From contig VHCJ01000013.1 in assembly GCA_016871755.1 (NCBI GenBank), positions 1 to 64,000 of the forward strand: a DNA stretch of 64,000 nucleotides, given 5' to 3'. This document shows positions 61,134 to 64,000 of this stretch, piece by piece. This DNA is from Verrucomicrobiota bacterium. Lineage in GTDB: Bacteria > Verrucomicrobiota > Verrucomicrobiia > Opitutales > Opitutaceae. The notes under the pieces were generated by a model. That model had not been told where the DNA came from. It saw only the letters and a program-made list of their open reading frames with translations, and did not search any database. Positions within the stretch are counted from its first letter, which is position 1. Every line of letters begins with the position of its first letter. The translations under genes and the position numbers were made by a program.

Positions 61134-61595
61134 ATGATCATTGCCGACATTGCGAAGATTCCAGGCCGGACGTTCCCGGCGCGTCGCTGGACGCGTGGGA
61201 TGGTGGGGCAGGCTGGCCAGCCCATTCCGGCCAAGGGGTTTGCCATGGGGTACGTCGTGCTCGAGCCCAACGGCGGTCAGGTGCCCTGGCACAATCAGGA
61301 GCAGGAAGAGGTGTACATGGTGCTGGAGGGTCGCGGAGAAATCTGTGTCGGCGAGGAGCGCCGGGAGATTTCCGCCGGGCAGGCGGTTTTCCTTCCGCCC
61401 ACCGTGTTCCACCAGCTCACGAACACGGGCGACGAACCGCTCCACATGATGTACATCTACTGCCCGGGCGGCGATGTCGCGCACTGGCGGCAGGAACTTG
61501 ACGGCACGCTGCCTCCGGCGGGTGTCGGTCCCACGCCGCCGCTGCCGGCGGGAGCGGCGGCGCAGTGCACGCTCAAGCCGGGTTCGCCGGGTTGA
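61134..61595 (+). CDS. Cupin-domain protein
   Basis: 153 aa. Single cupin barrel: PWHNQEQEEVYMVLEGRGEICVGEE provides the first metal motif (His, Gln/Glu, Glu) and PPTVFHQLTNTGDEPL the second His. The N-terminal segment and C-terminal Pro-rich tail are extra. ATG 61134 was chosen because the first strand (MIIADIAKI) starts there. Function (sugar isomerase-like or small-molecule binding) is unknown. It is preceded by 76 bp of empty sequence and converges with the AraC gene. Confidence 0.88.
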   Translation: MIIADIAKIPGRTFPARRWTRGMVGQAGQPIPAKGFAMGYVVLEPNGGQVPWHNQEQEEVYMVLEGRGEICVGEERREISAGQAVFLPPTVFHQLTNTGDEPLHMMYIYCPGGDVAHWRQELDGTLPPAGVGPTPPLPAGAAAQCTLKPGSPG

Positions 61596-61701
61596 CTCTC
61601 TCAGGTCCGGCACGCCGCCGGACTCGCGGCCCGCGGGTGCCCCTTGGGTGCACACGGCCGTGTCCTCGCCTCGACGCGTGCGGTCCCTGCCGCGTGGAGG
61701 C

Positions 61702-62514
61702 TCACGCCCGGCGTGGGTTCGGAAGCGTCCGCCTCCACGCGCTGGGGGTTTGTCCGGTCTGGCGTCGGAACCAGCGGGCGAAGTAGTTGGGGTCGTCGAA
61801 TCCGGCGCGGGCCGCGGCGAGGCTGACCTCGGGAACCTCGCGGAGCGCGCGCTGCGCGGCCGCGAGGCGGAGTTGGTCGCGCAGGCTGCGCAGGCCGAGG
61901 CCGTGTTCCCGCTTGAGCCGGCGGGTGAGGGCGTCGCGGGCGTAGCCGGACGCGCGGGCCACGTCGGTCAGGGAGTGGGCGGAGTGGAGCCGGTCGCGCA
62001 CCTGTTCGAAGAAGGGCGGGGCGTCCGAGTGCGCGGGCGGCTCGATCCGCGGCCCGTCGGTCCCGGCTCGGCCCGGTTCGAGCAGCCGGGCCACGACGGC
62101 GAGGATGGCGGGATAGTCGGCGAGGGTGGGACGTCCCTTGGTGGGAATGCGGGCGAGTTGGGCGTGCAGGGCGTTCAGGGCATCCTGCGGCAGTCGACGG
62201 TGGGCCATGCGGGAAGGACGGCGCGGCGTGGCGTAGTCGAGCACGAGGCAGAGCGGGCGACTGCGCGCGACGACGGAGAAGCCGTGCGGGGTGTCGGCGG
62301 GGATGAGGAACAGATCGCCGGCGCGGGCCTCCAGCGAGCGGGCGCCGATCCGCTGCCGCCCCTCTCCGGCGAGGTAGAGGATGAGTTGATGGTAGGGATG
62401 CCGGTGCAGCGCCACCTCGGCCTCGCGGTGTCGGTTCAACTGCAGCTTGCGCAGCACGAAGCCGAGCGCGTGGATCTCGATTTGCTGGATCAGGATGGGA
62501 CTCCAGGCGAGCAT
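61702..62514 (-). CDS. AraC-family transcriptional regulator
   Basis: 270 aa. N-terminal cupin-type sensor (HRHPYHQLILYLAGEGRQRIG, DLFLIPADTPHGF) and two C-terminal helix-turn-helix motifs, the first in LTDVARASGYARDALTRRLKREHG, the second in SLAAARAGFDDPNYFARWFRRQTGQTPSAWRR. Such proteins usually sense a sugar. It is divergent from the Gfo/Idh gene across 158 bp that contain a 7-bp inverted repeat, so it probably controls that gene and itself. Confidence 0.93.
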   Translation of the reverse strand: MLAWSPILIQQIEIHALGFVLRKLQLNRHREAEVALHRHPYHQLILYLAGEGRQRIGARSLEARAGDLFLIPADTPHGFSVVARSRPLCLVLDYATPRRPSRMAHRRLPQDALNALHAQLARIPTKGRPTLADYPAILAVVARLLEPGRAGTDGPRIEPPAHSDAPPFFEQVRDRLHSAHSLTDVARASGYARDALTRRLKREHGLGLRSLRDQLRLAAAQRALREVPEVSLAAARAGFDDPNYFARWFRRQTGQTPSAWRRTLPNPRRA

Positions 62515-62525
62515 GGCGGATTCAT

Positions 62526-62552
62526 GCTAGAAACAGACGGATTCGTTCTAGC
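62526..62552. promoter_or_regulatory. Inverted repeat between araC-type regulator and Gfo/Idh gene
   Basis: GCTAGAA (62526-62532) and TTCTAGC (62546-62552) form a perfect dyad with a 13-bp spacer, 12 bp upstream of the AraC-type gene start and about 120 bp before the oxidoreductase start. It is the only AT-rich dyad in the divergent region and a natural candidate operator. Confidence 0.5.
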
Positions 62553-62672
62553 GGCAAGCCTCGGTTTGGCCTATGCTCACGACCGTCCCCGGAACCGGCG
62601 AGGTGCGACCGTCCTGAAAACGCGCTCGCGCCATCCCGTCGGCCGCCCACTCCACCCCTTCACTTTCCAGCC

Positions 62673-63821
62673 ATGACCACACACAAGATCGGCATCATCA
62701 TGAACGGCGTCACGGGACGCATGGGCACCAACCAGCACCTGCTGCGTTCGATCAAGGCAATCATCGACCAGGGCGGGGTGAAGCTCTCGGACAGCGAGGT
62801 GATCATGCCCGACCCGATCCTGATCGGGCGGAGCGAGTCGAAGCTGGCTGCCCTGGCGGCGCGGGCGGGCGTGAAGCGCTACTCGACGCGTCTGGACGAG
62901 GCGCTGGCGGATCCGGCGAATCAGATCTACTTTGACGCGACGCTCACTGGTCAACGTCCGGTGGGAGTGCGCAAGGCGATCGCGGCGGGGAAGCACATTT
63001 ACTGTGAGAAGCCGAGTGCGACGACCTCGCGCGAGGCCCTGGCGCTGTCGCGCGAGGTCACGGCGGCCGGGTTGAAGAACGGGGTGGTGCAGGACAAGCT
63101 CTGGCTGCCGGGCTTGGTGAAGCTCAAGTACCTCCTCGATACCGGCTTCTTTGGACGGATCCTGTCGGTGCGGGGCGAGTTCGGTTACTGGGTGTTCACG
63201 GGCGAGCACGAGAAGCTGCAGCGCCCCTCCTGGAACTACCGGAAGGAGGAGGATGGCGGCATCATCGTCGACATGCTCTGTCACTGGCAGTACGTGATCC
63301 AGAACCTGTTCGGCGACATCAAGTCGCTGTCCTGCCTCGGAGCCACGCACATCCCGCAGCGCTGGGACGAGGCGGGCAAGCCCTACACCTGCACGGCGGA
63401 CGACGCCGCGTACGCGACGTTCGAGCTGACCAATGGCGTGATCTGTCACTTCAACTCGTCGTGGGCGGTCCGCGTGCGCCGGGATGACCTGCTGACGCTC
63501 CAAGTGGACGGCACCCACGGATCGGCGGTGGCCGGGCTGCGCGACTGCACGGCCCAGCACCTCTCCTCGACGCCGCGTTGCGTGTGGAACCCCGATGTCG
63601 ACAGCCCGATCAAGTACCTCGACGGCTGGACGCGGGTCCCGTCGAACGATGTGTACGACAACGCCTTCAAGGTGCAGTGGGAGTTGTTCCTCCGACACGT
63701 CGTCAAGGACACCCCCTTCCCGTGGAATCTGCAGGAGGGCGCCAAGGGGGTTCAGTTGGCCGAACTCGGCCTCAAATCCTGGGCGGAGCGCCGTTGGGTG
63801 GACGTGCCTCCGCTGGCTTGA
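62673..63821 (+). CDS. Cytoplasmic Gfo/Idh/MocA family oxidoreductase
   Basis: 382 aa. NAD(P)-binding N-terminus KIGIIMNGVTGRMGTNQHL, a GVTGRMG loop that departs from strict GxGxxG, then the catalytic YCEKPS (Lys near residue 113) and the C-terminal domain with DGGIIVDMLCHWQYVIQNLFG (His of the active site near 207) and YDNAFKVQWELFLRHV. No signal peptide, unlike the two exported family members at 38-41 kb. It likely oxidises a sugar or polyol whose presence is sensed by the divergent AraC regulator. After its stop the last 179 bp of the window hold nothing recognised. Confidence 0.93.
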   Translation: MTTHKIGIIMNGVTGRMGTNQHLLRSIKAIIDQGGVKLSDSEVIMPDPILIGRSESKLAALAARAGVKRYSTRLDEALADPANQIYFDATLTGQRPVGVRKAIAAGKHIYCEKPSATTSREALALSREVTAAGLKNGVVQDKLWLPGLVKLKYLLDTGFFGRILSVRGEFGYWVFTGEHEKLQRPSWNYRKEEDGGIIVDMLCHWQYVIQNLFGDIKSLSCLGATHIPQRWDEAGKPYTCTADDAAYATFELTNGVICHFNSSWAVRVRRDDLLTLQVDGTHGSAVAGLRDCTAQHLSSTPRCVWNPDVDSPIKYLDGWTRVPSNDVYDNAFKVQWELFLRHVVKDTPFPWNLQEGAKGVQLAELGLKSWAERRWVDVPPLA

Positions 63822-64000
63822 GGTTCGGAGGCGGGCGGTGTCGGCCTGCGCCGGCTACGCCCATTTGACCTCCGCGCGTTCCCGAGTTCTCGAGGGGCTC
63901 CCAAGGGGCTGCGGGGAGGCTCCGCTGCGTCCTTCGTCGCCGGTCGTCCAGGGAGCGGGAGCCCGGACCTTGGCGCGCTTCGCAAGCGTGTGGCATCGCG

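Noticed and set aside
1-64000. CRISPR array, prophage or restriction/defence system
   Set aside because: No regularly spaced repeats, cas genes, phage structural genes or defence-family motifs were recognised.

Overview
The window is about 64 kb of high-GC DNA from what looks like an Opitutaceae-type member of the Verrucomicrobiota. The reasons are a TonB-dependent receptor whose mature N-terminus carries the TLSPFVVS signature common in Opitutus relatives, a lexA-imuA-imuB-dnaE2 cassette preceded by a site matching the verrucomicrobial LexA motif TGTTC-N4-GAACA, System II cytochrome c maturation, and many exported sugar-related proteins. No IS element, prophage or CRISPR array is visible. 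One tRNA (Asp, GTC) was found.

1-5 kb: the tail of an SDR dehydrogenase, a mannonate-dehydratase-like TIM-barrel protein, another SDR, and recN. 4-8 kb (minus): lipoprotein - resB - ccsA for cytochrome c maturation. 7.9-11 kb: pxpB-pxpC-pxpA-pcp, a pyroglutamate salvage operon in which Pcp releases 5-oxoproline from peptides and PxpABC opens it to glutamate. 11-14 kb: a LysR regulator divergent from leuC-leuD. 14.4-16.7 kb: an ExbB/ExbD pair and a DadA-like FAD oxidoreductase. 16.7-22 kb (minus): a heparinase II/III-like lyase, a neutral-ceramidase-like hydrolase and a DegT aminotransferase gene interrupted by one in-frame TAA. 22-27 kb (minus): a four-gene operon of circularly permuted ATP-grasp, alpha-E, transglutaminase and a membrane-anchored tandem RidA protein.

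27.8-48 kb is the most distinctive part. It holds a TonB receptor, seven beta-propeller proteins (six exported) related to GH32/GH43/sialidase folds, two exported Gfo/Idh/MocA oxidoreductases, an enolase-superfamily enzyme and an amidohydrolase/Rieske pair. Together they look like a carbohydrate or sugar-acid utilisation locus without a canonical SusD. A 14-bp sequence is shared upstream of the TonB receptor and of one propeller gene, and a related 10-mer lies upstream of the Gfo/Idh pair. These may be the operators of one regulon.

47.8-52 kb: a small cysteine-containing exported protein, a uronate-dehydrogenase-like epimerase, a lower-GC gene of the pRiA4b ORF-3 family, tRNA-Asp with a clear terminator, and glnS. 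52.4-58.8 kb (minus): lexA, imuA, imuB and dnaE2, the SOS mutagenesis cassette. 59-64 kb: a large Gly/Arg-rich protein, a cupin, and an AraC regulator divergent from a cytoplasmic Gfo/Idh oxidoreductase, with an inverted repeat between them.

Many genes that head a transcription unit lack a Shine-Dalgarno sequence and have a pyrimidine-rich leader directly before ATG. Starts were therefore chosen from family alignment, signal peptides and overlaps with neighbours.
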